From Citrobacter youngae ATCC 29220 (GTDB taxonomy: Bacteria; Pseudomonadota; Gammaproteobacteria; Enterobacterales; Enterobacteriaceae): 64,000 bases of DNA. The first letter of the stretch is position 1. Every line of letters begins with the position of its first letter. The notes under the pieces were generated by a model that saw only the letters and a program-made list of their open reading frames with translations, had not been told where the DNA came from and did no database searches. A program made the translations under genes and the position numbers. Where the stretch lies: contig NZ_GG730300.1 in NCBI RefSeq assembly GCF_000155975.1, positions 743 through 64,742 on the forward strand, written 5' to 3'. Shown here one piece after another: positions 39,916-50,131 of the stretch.

Positions 39916-42462
39916 TTGTACCTCTATATTGAGACTCTGAAACAGAGACTGGATGCCATAAATCAACTGCGTGTGGATCGCGCGCTTGCTGCCATGGGAC
40001 CTGCCTTCCAGCAGGTATACAGTCTGCTGCCGACATTACTGCACTACCACCATCCGCTAATGCCGGGTTACCTCGATGGTAACGTTCCCAAAGGCATATG
40101 CTTTTATACGCCTGATGAAACCCAACGCCACTACCTCAACGAGCTGGAACTGTACCGCGGTATGTCACCGCAAGAACCACCCAAGGGCGAACTGCCGATC
40201 ACCGGCGTTTACTCAATGGGCAGCACCTCTTCGGTAGGGCAAAGCTGTTCTTCAGACCTTGATATCTGGGTCTGCCACCAATCCTGGCTGGATAGCGAAG
40301 AGCGCCAGCTGTTGCAGCGTAAATGTAGCCTGCTGGAAAGCTGGGCCGCTTCGCTGGGCGTGGAAGTCAGTTTCTTCCTGATTGATGAAAACCGTTTCCG
40401 TCATAATGAAAGCGGCAGTCTCGGTGGTGAAGACTGTGGCTCGACGCAGCATATCCTGCTGCTTGATGAATTCTATCGCACCGCCGTGCGCCTCGCGGGC
40501 AAGCGTATTCTGTGGAATATGGTGCCGGGCAACGAAGAAGAGCATTACGACGATTACGTCATGACGCTCTACGCACAGGGGGTGTTAACGCCAAACGAAT
40601 GGCTGGATCTCGGCGGACTCAGTTCGCTCTCCGCCGAAGAGTACTTTGGCGCCAGCCTCTGGCAGCTGTACAAGAGTATCGACTCTCCTTACAAAGCGGT
40701 GCTGAAAACGCTGCTGCTGGAAGCCTATTCCTGGGAATATCCCAATCCACGCCTGTTGGCGAAAGACATTAAACAGCGCCTGCACGATGGCGAGATCGTC
40801 TCTTTTGGTCTCGACCCGTACTGCATGATGCTGGAGCGCGTTACCGAGTACCTCACGGCGATCGAAGACCCGACCCGTCTGGATTTAGTGCGTCGATGTT
40901 TCTACTTAAAAGTGTGTGAGAAACTGAGCCGCGAGCGCGCCTGCGTCGGCTGGCGTCGTGAAGTATTAAGTCAGTTAGTGCAAGAGTGGGGCTGGGATGA
41001 CGCCCGTCTGACTATGCTGGATAATCGCGCTAACTGGAAAATTGACCAGGTACGCGAAGCGCACAACGAGCTGCTCGACGCGATGATGCAGAGCTATCGT
41101 AATCTGATCCGTTTTGCGCGGCGTAACAACCTCAGCGTTAGCGCCAGCCCGCAGGATATCGGCGTACTGACCCGTAAGCTGTATGCCGCGTTTGAAGCAT
41201 TGCCGGGCAAAGTGACGCTGGTGAACCCGCAGATTTCACCCGATCTCTCGGAACCGAATCTGACCTTTATCCATGTGCCGCCGGGCCGCGCCAACCGTTC
41301 GGGTTGGTATCTCTACAACCGCGCCCCGAATATGGATTCGATCATCAGCCATCAGCCGCTGGAATATAACCGCTACCTCAACAAGCTGGTGGCGTGGGCC
41401 TGGTTCAACGGTCTGCTGACATCGCGTACGCATTTGTTTATTAAGGGCAACGGCATTGTCGATTTGCCGAAGCTGCAGGAGATGGTCGCCGATGTATCGC
41501 ACCACTTCCCGCTGCGCCTGCCGGCACCAACGCCGAAAGCGCTCTACAGCCCGTGTGAAATTCGCCATCTGGCGATTATCGTTAACCTTGAATATGACCC
41601 GACGGCAGCGTTCCGTAATCAGGTAGTGCATTTTGATTTCCGTAAGCTGGACGTGTTCAGCTTTGGCGAAGAGCAAAATTGCCTGGTGGGCAGCGTAGAC
41701 CTGCTGTATCGCAACTCGTGGAATGAGGTGCGTACGCTGCACTTCAACGGCGAGCAGGCGATGATCGAAGCGTTAAAAACGATTCTGGGCAAAATGCACC
41801 AGGACGCCGCGCCGCCCGATAGCGTCGAGGTCTTCTGCTACAGCCAGCATCTGCGCGGGTTAATTCGTACCCGTGTGCAGCAACTGGTCTCTGAGTGTAT
41901 TGAGCTGCGCCTTTCCAGTACCCGCCAGGAAACCGGGCGCTTCAAAGCGCTGCGCGTGTCCGGCCAGACGTGGGGACTGTTCTTCGAGCGTCTGAACGTA
42001 TCGGTACAGAAACTGGAAAACGCCATTGAATTCTATGGGGCGATTTCACACAACAAACTGCACGGCCTTTCCGTCCAGGTTGAGACGAACCATGTGAAAC
42101 TCCCGTCGGTGGTGGACGGCTTTGCCAGCGAAGGGATCATTCAGTTCTTTTTCGAAGAAACGGGTGATGAGCAGGGCTTTAATATTTATATACTCGATGA
42201 GAGCAACCGCGCGGAGGTGTATCACCACTGTGAGGGGAGCAAAGAAGAGCTGGTACGTGATGTCAGCCGTTTTTACTCATCGTCGCACGATCGTTTTACC
42301 TACGGCTCAAGCTTCATCAACTTTAACCTGCCGCAGTTCTATCAGATTGTGAAAACCGACGGACGTGCGCAGGTGATTCCGTTCCGCACCCAGCCGATCA
42401 ACCCGGTTCCTCCGGCCAATCAGGATAACGACACGCCGATGTTACAGCAGTATTTCTCCTGA
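39916..42462 (+). CDS. cyaA: CyaA, adenylate cyclase (class I)
   Basis: An 848-residue class I adenylate cyclase that makes cAMP and is stimulated by phosphorylated EIIA-Glc under sugar limitation. The N-terminal catalytic half has the nucleotidyltransferase motif [17 protein letters not shown] with Asp114 and Asp116; the C-terminal half is regulatory. The start is TTG ([10 protein letters not shown]), the same rare start that keeps translation low in E. coli. Upstream in-frame codons exist, but they are not conserved in character. CRP represses the promoter. Confidence 0.97.
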   Translation: MYLYIETLKQRLDAINQLRVDRALAAMGPAFQQVYSLLPTLLHYHHPLMPGYLDGNVPKGICFYTPDETQRHYLNELELYRGMSPQEPPKGELPITGVYSMGSTSSVGQSCSSDLDIWVCHQSWLDSEERQLLQRKCSLLESWAASLGVEVSFFLIDENRFRHNESGSLGGEDCGSTQHILLLDEFYRTAVRLAGKRILWNMVPGNEEEHYDDYVMTLYAQGVLTPNEWLDLGGLSSLSAEEYFGASLWQLYKSIDSPYKAVLKTLLLEAYSWEYPNPRLLAKDIKQRLHDGEIVSFGLDPYCMMLERVTEYLTAIEDPTRLDLVRRCFYLKVCEKLSRERACVGWRREVLSQLVQEWGWDDARLTMLDNRANWKIDQVREAHNELLDAMMQSYRNLIRFARRNNLSVSASPQDIGVLTRKLYAAFEALPGKVTLVNPQISPDLSEPNLTFIHVPPGRANRSGWYLYNRAPNMDSIISHQPLEYNRYLNKLVAWAWFNGLLTSRTHLFIKGNGIVDLPKLQEMVADVSHHFPLRLPAPTPKALYSPCEIRHLAIIVNLEYDPTAAFRNQVVHFDFRKLDVFSFGEEQNCLVGSVDLLYRNSWNEVRTLHFNGEQAMIEALKTILGKMHQDAAPPDSVEVFCYSQHLRGLIRTRVQQLVSECIELRLSSTRQETGRFKALRVSGQTWGLFFERLNVSVQKLENAIEFYGAISHNKLHGLSVQVETNHVKLPSVVDGFASEGIIQFFFEETGDEQGFNIYILDESNRAEVYHHCEGSKEELVRDVSRFYSSSHDRFTYGSSFINFNLPQFYQIVKTDGRAQVIPFRTQPINPVPPANQDNDTPMLQQYFS

Positions 42463-42470
42463 GGCTTTTC

Positions 42471-42533
42471 GCCCGGTGGCGGCTACGCCTTACCGGGCCT
42501 ACAGTAGGCCGGATAAGCAAAGCGCATCCGGCA
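42471..42533. repeat. two REP elements after cyaA
   Basis: Head-to-head REP units at 42471-42502 (gcccggtggcggctacgcc...) and 42504-42533 (gtaggccggataagc...catccggca) lie between the convergent genes cyaA and cyaY. Confidence 0.9.
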
Positions 42534-42539
42534 AATAAA

Positions 42540-42860
42540 TCAACGGAAGCTCACCTCTTCACCCGCCTGCTGCGTTGCCGCCTGTTCCAGCAGATCCCAG
42601 AACGTTTCGCCGCTACGGTCGCAGATCCACTCGTCGCCTTTCAGGTCAAAGTGGTAGCCGCCCTGTTTAGTCGCCAGCCACACCTGATGCAGAGGCTCCT
42701 GACGGTTAATGATAATTTTGCTACCGTTTTCAAAGCTGATGGTCAGCACGCCGCCGTTGATCTCACAATCGATATCGCTGTCGCCATCCCAGTCATCCAG
42801 ACGCTCTTCAATGGCCATCCACAGGGTGTCAGCAAGGCGATGAAATTCACTGTCGTTCAT
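42540..42860 (-). CDS. cyaY: CyaY, bacterial frataxin
   Basis: A 106-residue frataxin homolog that binds iron and modulates IscS-driven Fe-S cluster assembly. The acidic N-terminal helix ([34 protein letters not shown]) and the conserved beta-strand block [21 protein letters not shown] are present. It is divergent from lptM. Confidence 0.97.
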   Translation of the reverse strand: MNDSEFHRLADTLWMAIEERLDDWDGDSDIDCEINGGVLTISFENGSKIIINRQEPLHQVWLATKQGGYHFDLKGDEWICDRSGETFWDLLEQAATQQAGEEVSFR

Positions 42861-42998
42861 TTTCTTATCCTGTTTTTCGTGATGACGCCAGTATAACCTG
42901 AAACAAAACGCGTTGCAGATTACAGGCTAACTCTTGCTTTTACGCCTTCTCCTGCGATGATAGAAAACAGAAAGCATGAACTTTACAGGCAATCAATA

Positions 42999-43202
42999 AT
43001 GAAAAACGTGTTAAAGCCACTCGCTGTCATTTTAACTCTGTTCAGCCTGACGGGCTGTGGGCTAAAAGGCCCGCTCTATTTCCCGCCAGCAGATAAAACC
43101 GCGCCGCCTCCGACCAAGAGCGTTCAGCCGCAATCGCAATCCACGACGCCTGAGAAAAACGATCGTGGGATTAGTGACGGGCCTTCTCAGGTGAATTACT
43201 GA
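42999..43202 (+). CDS. lptM: LptM, LPS-assembly lipoprotein (YifL)
   Basis: A 67-residue lipoprotein with signal peptide and lipobox LTGC (lipidated Cys20), followed by GLKGPLYFPPADK and a Pro/Gln-rich tail. E. coli LptM (YifL) binds the LptD/LptE translocon and promotes correct disulfide formation of LptD. The ATG at 42999 fits the signal peptide; an upstream in-frame ATG (42957) would precede it with charged residues. It stands upstream of dapF on the same strand. Confidence 0.95.
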   Translation: MKNVLKPLAVILTLFSLTGCGLKGPLYFPPADKTAPPPTKSVQPQSQSTTPEKNDRGISDGPSQVNY

Positions 43203-43238
43203 CGGTAAGTTTCTGTACCCGCGTGAACGGAGTGAATA

Positions 43239-44063
43239 ATGCAATTCTCTAAAATGCATGGCCTTGGCAACGATTTTATGGTCGTCGACGCGGTAACGCA
43301 GAATGTCTTTTTCTCACCGGAGCTGATCCGTCGCCTGTCCGACAGGCATCTTGGCGTTGGGTTCGATCAGCTGCTGGTCGTTGAACCTCCGTATGACCCG
43401 GAGCTGGATTTTCACTACCGTATTTTTAACGCTGACGGCAGTGAAGTGTCGCAGTGTGGTAACGGCGCCCGCTGTTTTGCCCGCTTTGTTCGCCTGAAAG
43501 GGCTGACCAATAAGCGTGATATTCGCGTCAGTACGGCGAATGGCCGCATGGTATTAACCGTAACCGACGACGAGTTGGTGCGGGTGAACATGGGGGAACC
43601 CAACTTTGAACCCTCGCAGGTCCCTTTTCGCGCCAACAAAGCAGAGAAGACCTATATTATGCGCGCGGCCGAACAGACAGTATTGTGCGGCGTGGTTTCA
43701 ATGGGAAACCCGCACTGCGTGATTCAGGTTGATGATGTTGATACCGCCACGGTAGAGACGCTGGGCCCGGTTCTGGAAAGCCATGAACGTTTCCCGGAAC
43801 GCGCTAACATCGGGTTTATGCAGGTGGTGAAGCGCGAGCATATCCGGCTGCGCGTTTATGAACGCGGCGCGGGTGAAACGCAGGCCTGCGGCAGCGGCGC
43901 GTGCGCCGCTGTTGCGGTAGGTATTCAGCAGGGCCTGCTGGCAGAAGAAGTGAGGGTGGAGTTACCTGGCGGTCGACTTGATATCGCCTGGAAAGGTCCG
44001 GGTCATCCGCTGTATATGACTGGCCCGGCGGCACATGTCTACGACGGATTTATTCACTTATGA
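43239..44063 (+). CDS. dapF: DapF, diaminopimelate epimerase
   Basis: A 274-residue cofactor-independent epimerase converting LL- to meso-diaminopimelate for lysine and peptidoglycan. The catalytic pair is Cys73 (SQCGNGARC) and Cys217 ([12 protein letters not shown]). Start [15 protein letters not shown] is typical. It overlaps yigA by ATGA, giving the conserved dapF-yigA-xerC-yigB cluster. Confidence 0.98.
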   Translation: MQFSKMHGLGNDFMVVDAVTQNVFFSPELIRRLSDRHLGVGFDQLLVVEPPYDPELDFHYRIFNADGSEVSQCGNGARCFARFVRLKGLTNKRDIRVSTANGRMVLTVTDDELVRVNMGEPNFEPSQVPFRANKAEKTYIMRAAEQTVLCGVVSMGNPHCVIQVDDVDTATVETLGPVLESHERFPERANIGFMQVVKREHIRLRVYERGAGETQACGSGACAAVAVGIQQGLLAEEVRVELPGGRLDIAWKGPGHPLYMTGPAAHVYDGFIHL

Positions 44064-44767
44064 AGCAACCAGGGGAAGAACTACAGGAAACGCTCATGGA
44101 GCTCGACGATCGGGCGGTCGTCGATTATCTGCAACGTAATCCTGAGTTTTTTATCCGTAATGCCCAGGCAGTCGAAGCGATGCGCGTCCCGCACCCGGTG
44201 CGGGGTACGGTCTCTTTAGTTGAATGGCATATGGCGCGGGCACGTAATCATATTAACGTGCTGGAAGAGAACATGGCGTTATTGATGGAACAAGCCAACG
44301 CCAATGAAAGCCTGTTCTATCGTCTGCTAAATCTGCAAAGCCGCCTGGTCTCGGCCAGCAGTCTTGACGATATGCTGATGCGATTTCATCGCTGGGCGCG
44401 TGAGTTAGGGCTGGCCGGCGCGACGGTCCGTCTGTTCCCGGATCGCTGGCGACTTGGCGCGCCGTCAAAGTTCACGCATCTGGCATTAAGCCGTCAGGCC
44501 TTTGAACCGCTGCGTATTCAGCGTCTGGGGCAATCGCAGCACTACCTTGGCCCACTTAACGGCCCGGAGCTGCTGGTCATGATGCCGGAGGCGAAAGCGA
44601 TCGGTTCGGTGGCGATGTCGATGTTGGGCCAGGATGGATCCCTGGGCGTGATGCTGTTCAGCAGCCGCGACGTGAATCATTACCAGCAGGGTCAGGGGAC
44701 GCAGTTATTGCAGGAAATCTCGCTAATGTTGCCGGAGCTGCTGGAGCGCTGGATTGAACGCGTATGA
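44060..44767 (+). CDS. yigA: YigA, DUF484 protein
   Basis: A 235-residue DUF484-family cytoplasmic protein. The N-terminal helix ([20 protein letters not shown]) precedes a GAF-like fold at about 80-220. The function is unknown. It is always found between dapF and xerC in enterics, with four-base overlaps on both sides, so it is co-expressed with the recombinase. Confidence 0.95.
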   Translation: MKQPGEELQETLMELDDRAVVDYLQRNPEFFIRNAQAVEAMRVPHPVRGTVSLVEWHMARARNHINVLEENMALLMEQANANESLFYRLLNLQSRLVSASSLDDMLMRFHRWARELGLAGATVRLFPDRWRLGAPSKFTHLALSRQAFEPLRIQRLGQSQHYLGPLNGPELLVMMPEAKAIGSVAMSMLGQDGSLGVMLFSSRDVNHYQQGQGTQLLQEISLMLPELLERWIERV

Positions 44768-45666
44768 CTGATTCACCGCTTTCTCAGGACGTGGCGCGCT
44801 TTTTGCGCTATCTGGGCGTTGAGCGCCAGCTAAGCCCAATCACGTTACTCAATTATCAGCGTCAGCTTGATGCCATCATCGCGTTAGCCGGAGAAACCGG
44901 TCTGCAAAGCTGGCAACAATGTGACGCTGCGATGGTACGCAGTTTTGCCGTGCGCAGCCGTCGTAAAGGGCTGGGACCGGCGAGCCTGGCGCTGCGTCTC
45001 TCCGCGCTACGCAGTTTCTTCGACTGGCTGGTCAATCAGGGCGAGTTGAAAGCCAATCCGGCAAAAAGCGTTTCCGCGCCGAAAGCACCGCGCCACTTAC
45101 CAAAAAATATCGACGTCGATGATGTTAATCGTCTGCTGGATATCGATCTCAACGATCCCCTTGCCGTGCGCGATCGTGCGATGTTAGAAGTGATGTACGG
45201 CGCGGGATTGCGTTTATCTGAACTGGTTGGGCTGGATATTAAACATCTCGATCTCGACACCGGCGAAGTGTGGGTAATGGGCAAGGGTAGTAAAGAACGT
45301 CGCCTGCCGATTGGTCGCAATGCGGTGGCGTGGATAGAGCACTGGCTGGATCTGCGCGGCTTATTTGGCGGGGACGACGATGCGTTGTTTCTGTCAAAAC
45401 TGGGCAAGCGTATCTCTGCGCGTAACGTGCAGAAACGTTTTGCGGAGTGGGGGATCAAACAGGGGCTGAACAGCCACGTCCATCCCCACAAATTGCGTCA
45501 CTCTTTTGCGACGCATATGCTGGAGTCGAGCGGCGATCTGCGTGGGGTGCAAGAGTTATTGGGTCATGCCAATCTTTCGACCACTCAAATCTATACCCAT
45601 CTTGATTTTCAACACCTGGCCTCAGTGTACGATGCGGCGCATCCGCGCGCTAAACGGGGGAAATAA
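44764..45666 (+). CDS. xerC: XerC, site-specific tyrosine recombinase
   Basis: A 300-residue tyrosine recombinase that, with XerD, resolves chromosome dimers at dif and plasmid multimers. The catalytic residues are Arg150 (GAGLRLSEL), Lys174 (GKGSKERR), His242 and Arg245 ([12 protein letters not shown]), His268 (LLGHANL) and nucleophile Tyr277 (TTQIYTHL). It is two residues longer than E. coli XerC. Overlaps: ATGA with yigA and TAATG with yigB. Confidence 0.98.
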   Translation: MTDSPLSQDVARFLRYLGVERQLSPITLLNYQRQLDAIIALAGETGLQSWQQCDAAMVRSFAVRSRRKGLGPASLALRLSALRSFFDWLVNQGELKANPAKSVSAPKAPRHLPKNIDVDDVNRLLDIDLNDPLAVRDRAMLEVMYGAGLRLSELVGLDIKHLDLDTGEVWVMGKGSKERRLPIGRNAVAWIEHWLDLRGLFGGDDDALFLSKLGKRISARNVQKRFAEWGIKQGLNSHVHPHKLRHSFATHMLESSGDLRGVQELLGHANLSTTQIYTHLDFQHLASVYDAAHPRAKRGK

Positions 45667-46382
45667 TGCGTTTTTACCGGCCTTTGGGGCGCATTTCTGC
45701 GCTCACCTTTGACCTTGATGACACCCTTTACGATAACCGTCCCGTTATCACACGCACCGAGCAGGAAGCGCTCGCGTTTGTACAGAATTATCATCCGGCA
45801 TTGAATTCACTGCAAAATAGCGACCTGCAGCGCTTACGTCAGGCCGTTCGTGATGCCGAGCCGGAAATCTACCACGACGTTACCCAATGGCGTCACCGCG
45901 CCGTAGAGCGCGCTATGCTGGAAGCGGGTCTGTCCGCAGCAGAAGCGCTGGCGGGGGCGAATGCGGCGATGATGAATTTCGCCAAATGGCGTAGCCGCAT
46001 TGATGTTCCGCAATCGACGCATGACACGCTGAAGGCGCTGGCCCACAAATGGCCGCTGGTGGCGATCACTAACGGTAACGCGCAGCCGGAGCTGTTTGGT
46101 CTGGGCGATTACTTTGAATTTGTGCTGCGCGCCGGTCCCGATGGGCGATCAAAACCGTTCAGCGACATGTACGCGCTGGCGGCGGAAAAACTGAAAATGC
46201 CGGTGGGTGAGATTCTGCACGTGGGCGATGACCTGACGACAGACGTTGCAGGAGCCATTCGTTGCGGTATGCAGGCCTGCTGGATCAAACCGGAAAATGC
46301 CGACCTGATGCAAACCGCAGACAGTCGTTTGCTGCCGCATATCGAAATTTCACAGTTGGCATCTCTGACCTCGCTGATATAA
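45666..46382 (+). CDS. yigB: YigB, HAD-family flavin-pathway phosphatase
   Basis: A 238-residue haloacid-dehalogenase-like phosphatase. Motif I is FDLDDTLYD, motif II is AITNGN and motif IV is [14 protein letters not shown]. coli YigB dephosphorylates FMN and 5-amino-6-(5-phosphoribitylamino)uracil, so it can serve riboflavin synthesis. It overlaps xerC by one base and is followed by the uvrD promoter. Confidence 0.95.
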   Translation: MRFYRPLGRISALTFDLDDTLYDNRPVITRTEQEALAFVQNYHPALNSLQNSDLQRLRQAVRDAEPEIYHDVTQWRHRAVERAMLEAGLSAAEALAGANAAMMNFAKWRSRIDVPQSTHDTLKALAHKWPLVAITNGNAQPELFGLGDYFEFVLRAGPDGRSKPFSDMYALAAEKLKMPVGEILHVGDDLTTDVAGAIRCGMQACWIKPENADLMQTADSRLLPHIEISQLASLTSLI

Positions 46383-46396
46383 TCACCAGCAGAACT

Positions 46397-46412
46397 CTGT
46401 ATATATACCCAG
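46397..46412. promoter_or_regulatory. LexA box of uvrD
   Basis: CTGTATATATACCCAG is a CTG-N10-CAG SOS box 58 bp upstream of the uvrD start codon. It matches the known E. coli uvrD box. Confidence 0.93.
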
Positions 46413-46418
46413 CTTTTT

Positions 46419-46444
46419 GGCGGATGGCGCTACGCTTATCCGCC
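46419..46444. repeat. REP-like hairpin in the uvrD leader
   Basis: A unit ggcggatggcgctacgcttatccgcc, directly after a CTTTTT run, lies between the LexA box and the uvrD start. It is inside the uvrD 5' leader, where an attenuating structure has been reported for E. coli. Confidence 0.7.
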
Positions 46445-46470
46445 TTACCTACTTTTACGCGGCGGTGCCA

Positions 46471-48633
46471 ATGGACGTTTCTTACCTGCTCGACAGCCTT
46501 AATGATAAACAGCGTGAAGCGGTGGCCGCGCCACGCAGCAATATGCTGGTTCTGGCAGGCGCGGGGAGTGGTAAAACGCGCGTGCTGGTGCACCGTATCG
46601 CCTGGTTACTAACGGTTGAGAACAACTCGCCGTACTCCATTATGGCGGTCACCTTTACCAACAAAGCGGCGGCGGAAATGCGCCACCGTATTGGTCAGAT
46701 CATGGGAACCAGCCAGGGCGGTATGTGGGTGGGGACGTTCCACGGTCTGGCGCACCGTCTGCTGCGCGCGCACCATATGGATGCGAACCTGCCGCAGGAT
46801 TTCCAGATCCTCGACAGTGAAGACCAGCTTCGCCTGCTCAAGCGTCTGATTAAGGCGATGAACCTTGATGAGAAGCAGTGGCCGCCGCGCCAGGCGATGT
46901 GGTTTATCAACAGCCAGAAAGACGAAGGGCTGCGCCCGCACCATCTGCAGAGCTACGGCAACCCGGTTGAGCAAACCTGGCAGAAGGTTTATCAGGCCTA
47001 TCAGGAAGCGTGCGACCGCGCGGGGCTGGTGGATTTCGCCGAGCTGCTGCTGCGCGCTCACGAGCTGTGGCTCAACAAGCCGCACATTCTGCAGCACTAC
47101 CGCGAACGCTTTACCAACATTCTGGTGGACGAATTCCAGGATACCAACAACATTCAGTACGCGTGGATTCGCCTGCTGGCGGGCGACACCGGCAAAGTGA
47201 TGATCGTGGGCGATGACGATCAGTCGATCTACGGCTGGCGTGGGGCGCAGGTGGAGAACATTCAGCGCTTCCTCAACGACTTCCCGGGCGCAGAAACCAT
47301 TCGTCTGGAGCAGAACTACCGTTCGACCAACAATATTCTTAGCGCAGCTAACGCCCTGATTGAGAATAACAACGGGCGCTTGGGTAAAAAACTGTGGACC
47401 GACGGCGTCGACGGCGAGCCGATCTCGCTGTATTGCGCGTTCAACGAACTTGATGAAGCGCGCTTTGTGGTCAATCGCATCAAGACCTGGCAGGACAACG
47501 GCGGCGCGCTGGAACAATGCGCCATTCTGTATCGCAGCAACGCCCAGTCGCGCGTGCTGGAAGAAGCCTTACTACAGGCCAGCATGCCGTACCGGATCTA
47601 CGGCGGGATGCGCTTCTTCGAACGCCAGGAAATCAAAGATGCGCTCTCGTACCTGCGCCTGATCGCCAACCGCAATGATGACGCCGCCTTCGAGCGTGTG
47701 GTAAATACGCCAACCCGCGGGATTGGCGATCGTACTTTAGATGTGGTGCGTCAGACCTCGCGTGATCGCCAGCTAACGCTGTGGCAGGCCTGTCGTGAGC
47801 TGTTGCAGGAAAAAGCCCTCGCCGGGCGCGCCGCCAGCGCCCTACAGCGCTTTATGGAACTGGTTGACGCGCTGGCGCAGGAGACCGCCGATATGCCGCT
47901 GCACGTGCAGACTGACCGGGTGATTAAAGATTCCGGCCTGCGCATGATGTACGAGCAGGAAAAAGGCGAAAAAGGTCAGACGCGAATCGAAAACTTAGAC
48001 GAACTGGTGACGGCAACGCGCCAGTTCAGCTACAACGAAGAAGACGAAGACTTAATGCCGCTGCAGGCGTTCCTCTCCCACGCTGCGCTGGAAGCCGGGG
48101 AAGGGCAGGCGGATACCTGGCAGGACGCGGTACAGCTGATGACCCTGCATTCGGCGAAAGGGCTGGAGTTCCCGCAGGTATTTATCGTGGGTATGGAAGA
48201 AGGCATGTTCCCGAGCCAGATGTCGCTGGATGAAGGCGGTCGTCTCGAAGAGGAACGTCGCCTGGCCTACGTGGGCGTCACCCGTGCGATGCAGAAGCTG
48301 ACGCTGACCTACGCCGAAACGCGCCGTTTGTACGGCAAAGAGGTTTACCATCGCCCGTCGCGTTTTATTGGTGAACTGCCGGAAGCGTGCGTTGAAGAAG
48401 TGCGTCTGCGCGCCACGGTGAGCCGCCCGGTGAGCCATCAGCGGATGGGCACGCCAATGGCGGAAAATGATACCGGCTACAAGCTCGGCCAGCGCGTGCG
48501 CCACGCCAAGTTTGGCGAGGGCACCATCGTCAACCTCGAAGGAAGCGGCGAGCACAGTCGTTTGCAGGTCGCGTTCCAGGGGCAGGGGATTAAATGGCTG
48601 GTTGCCGCCTATGCGAGGCTGGAAACCGTGTGA
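46471..48633 (+). CDS. uvrD: UvrD, DNA helicase II
   Basis: A 720-residue superfamily 1A 3'-5' helicase for mismatch repair, nucleotide excision repair and removal of RecA filaments. Walker [10 protein letters not shown] has Lys35; NILVDEFQDTNN is motif [16 protein letters not shown] motif III and RRLAYVGVTRAMQK motif VI. The C-terminal RNAP- and DNA-binding Tudor-like domain (YKLGQRVRHAKFGEGTIV) is complete. The ATG at 46471 is the family start; upstream in-frame codons lie in the REP hairpin. It is SOS-regulated through 46397-46412. Confidence 0.98.
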   Translation: MDVSYLLDSLNDKQREAVAAPRSNMLVLAGAGSGKTRVLVHRIAWLLTVENNSPYSIMAVTFTNKAAAEMRHRIGQIMGTSQGGMWVGTFHGLAHRLLRAHHMDANLPQDFQILDSEDQLRLLKRLIKAMNLDEKQWPPRQAMWFINSQKDEGLRPHHLQSYGNPVEQTWQKVYQAYQEACDRAGLVDFAELLLRAHELWLNKPHILQHYRERFTNILVDEFQDTNNIQYAWIRLLAGDTGKVMIVGDDDQSIYGWRGAQVENIQRFLNDFPGAETIRLEQNYRSTNNILSAANALIENNNGRLGKKLWTDGVDGEPISLYCAFNELDEARFVVNRIKTWQDNGGALEQCAILYRSNAQSRVLEEALLQASMPYRIYGGMRFFERQEIKDALSYLRLIANRNDDAAFERVVNTPTRGIGDRTLDVVRQTSRDRQLTLWQACRELLQEKALAGRAASALQRFMELVDALAQETADMPLHVQTDRVIKDSGLRMMYEQEKGEKGQTRIENLDELVTATRQFSYNEEDEDLMPLQAFLSHAALEAGEGQADTWQDAVQLMTLHSAKGLEFPQVFIVGMEEGMFPSQMSLDEGGRLEEERRLAYVGVTRAMQKLTLTYAETRRLYGKEVYHRPSRFIGELPEACVEEVRLRATVSRPVSHQRMGTPMAENDTGYKLGQRVRHAKFGEGTIVNLEGSGEHSRLQVAFQGQGIKWLVAAYARLETV

Positions 48634-48634
48634 T

Positions 48635-48720
48635 TGCCTGATGTCGCTGCGCTTATCAGGCCTACGAGGAACGTAATATTTTGATTTGTAGGCCGGATAA
48701 CGCGAAGCCGCCATCCGGCA
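48635..48720. repeat. two REP elements after uvrD
   Basis: Units at 48635-48665 (tgcctgatgtcgctgcgc...aggcctac) and 48688-48720 (gtaggccggataacgcg...catccggca) follow the uvrD stop codon. Confidence 0.88.
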
Positions 48721-48819
48721 ATCAGTTGCTTAATGTTCTGAAATCATAGATAAATCCCTTCTTTCTGCTAACCTTGTTGCGCGAGGGGAAATTATTACTT
48801 TTTCGCCATCCGTTGCGTG

Positions 48820-48848
48820 TTGACGTCAAAATTTTGCTGGCGTAACAT
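48820..48848 (+). promoter_or_regulatory. corA promoter
   Basis: TTGACG (48820-48825), a 17-bp spacer and TAACAT (48843-48848) match sigma-70 well and give a corA leader of about 235 nt. Confidence 0.75.
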
Positions 48849-48880
48849 GCGCGCACGATTACGCTAAGAGGACATTCGCC

Positions 48881-48937
48881 TTGGACACACCCAGTAGATA
48901 CTGGCTCATTATCCTGTCATCCAGGATCAACTCCTAA
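48881..48937 (+). CDS. corL: CorL, corA leader peptide (18 residues, TTG start)
   Basis: An 18-residue ORF, MDTPSRYWLIILSSRINS, with AAGAGGA eight bases upstream of a TTG start. Its stop codon begins the 9-bp hairpin 48936-48963. In Salmonella the translation state of corL in the corA leader determines whether Rho ends transcription early, linking corA expression to Mg2+. Identity rests on position, size and ribosome site; I could not compare it with the published corL sequence. Confidence 0.65.
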   Translation: MDTPSRYWLIILSSRINS

Positions 48938-48963
48938 GGCTATCCCTTTTTGCTGATAGCCTT
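48936..48963 (+). promoter_or_regulatory. corA leader hairpin overlapping the corL stop
   Basis: The arms aaggctatc (48936-48944) and gatagcctt (48955-48963) pair perfectly around a 10-base loop (cctttttgct). The left arm includes the last two bases of the corL stop, so a ribosome ending on corL would block it. This fits a translation-coupled leader switch. Inference. Confidence 0.6.
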
Positions 48964-49091
48964 CGCGGTTGTCAGCGACCTTCTGTTTTTTCCCGTCGCG
49001 CTGAGTCAGGCTGTTTAATGGTCTGAAACCCAATTTGTTTCTGTGTGCCCTCCGAACTGTCCGATAATTTTTTGCATTGGGAGTCCCGGTC

Positions 49092-50042
49092 ATGCTGAGC
49101 GCATTTCAACTGGAAAACAATCGTTTAACTCGCCTTGAGGCAGACGAGATCGAGCACCTGGCCAGTTCGGTGTGGGTCGATTTAGTCGAGCCGGATGACG
49201 AAGAACGAAACCGTGTGCAAAAGGACTTGGGCCAGAATCTGGCCACGCGCCCTGAACTGGAAGACATCGAAGCATCCGCACGTTTTTTTGAAGACGAAGA
49301 TGGCCTGCACATTCACTCCTTCTTCTTCTATGAAGACGCTGACGATCATGCGGGTAACTCAACCGTCGCATTTACCATTCGCGAAGGTCGCCTGTTTACC
49401 CTGCGTGAGCGCGAACTGCCGGCGTTTCGCCTGTACCGCATGCGTGCGCGTAATCAGGCGATGGTGGATGGCAACGCCTACGAGTTGCTACTCGACCTGT
49501 TCGAAACCAAAATCGAACAGCTGGCGGATGAGATTGAAAACATCTACAGCGACCTGGAAAAACTTAGCCGTGTGATCATGGAAGGGCGTCAGGGTGATGA
49601 ATATGACGAAGCGCTTTCCACGCTGGCGGAACAGGAAGACATCGGCTGGAAAGTACGTCTGTGTCTGATGGATACCCAGCGCGCACTGAACTTCCTGGTG
49701 CGTAAAGCGCGTTTGCCGGGTAGTCAGCTGGAACAGGCGCGTGAGATCCTGCGTGATATCGAATCTCTGCTGCCGCATAACGAATCACTGTTCCAGAAAG
49801 TTAACTTCCTGATGCAGGCGGCGATGGGCTTTATCAATATCGAGCAGAACCGCATCATCAAGATCTTCTCGGTGGTCTCGGTGGTGTTTCTGCCGCCGAC
49901 GCTGGTGGCTTCCAGCTACGGTATGAACTTTGAATTCATGCCGGAACTGCACTGGAGCTTTGGTTACCCAGGCGCGATAGTCTTCATGATGCTCGCGGGT
50001 CTGGCGCCATATCTGTACTTCAAACGTAAGAACTGGCTGTAA
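49092..50042 (+). CDS. corA: CorA, Mg2+/Co2+/Ni2+ channel
   Basis: A 316-residue homopentameric divalent cation channel. The long acidic cytoplasmic N-terminal domain (1-255) is followed by two C-terminal membrane helices. The family signature [11 protein letters not shown] is in the loop after the first, and the basic end KRKNWL is intact. The ATG at 49092 gives [10 protein letters not shown], with GGGAG 10 bases upstream. It has a long leader with corL. It is a single gene followed by REP elements. yigE, which lies between uvrD and corA in E. coli, is missing. Confidence 0.98.
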   Translation: MLSAFQLENNRLTRLEADEIEHLASSVWVDLVEPDDEERNRVQKDLGQNLATRPELEDIEASARFFEDEDGLHIHSFFFYEDADDHAGNSTVAFTIREGRLFTLRERELPAFRLYRMRARNQAMVDGNAYELLLDLFETKIEQLADEIENIYSDLEKLSRVIMEGRQGDEYDEALSTLAEQEDIGWKVRLCLMDTQRALNFLVRKARLPGSQLEQAREILRDIESLLPHNESLFQKVNFLMQAAMGFINIEQNRIIKIFSVVSVVFLPPTLVASSYGMNFEFMPELHWSFGYPGAIVFMMLAGLAPYLYFKRKNWL

Positions 50043-50047
50043 TGATA

Positions 50048-50126
50048 TGCCGGATGGCGCTTCGCTTTATCCGGCCTACAAAAGCACATCTCCGTAGGCC
50101 GGATAAGGCATAGCCGCCATCCGGCA
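50048..50126. repeat. two REP elements between corA and rarD
   Basis: Units at 50048-50079 (tgccggatggcgcttcgc...) and 50094-50126 (gtaggccggataaggc...catccggca) lie between two convergent genes. The E. coli genes yigF and yigG are missing here. Confidence 0.9.
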
Positions 50127-50131
50127 CTTCT

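Noticed and set aside
46609-47517. 302-codon frame on the minus strand inside uvrD
   Set aside because: Antisense to a complete uvrD with all helicase motifs; no promoter, ribosome site or known domain.
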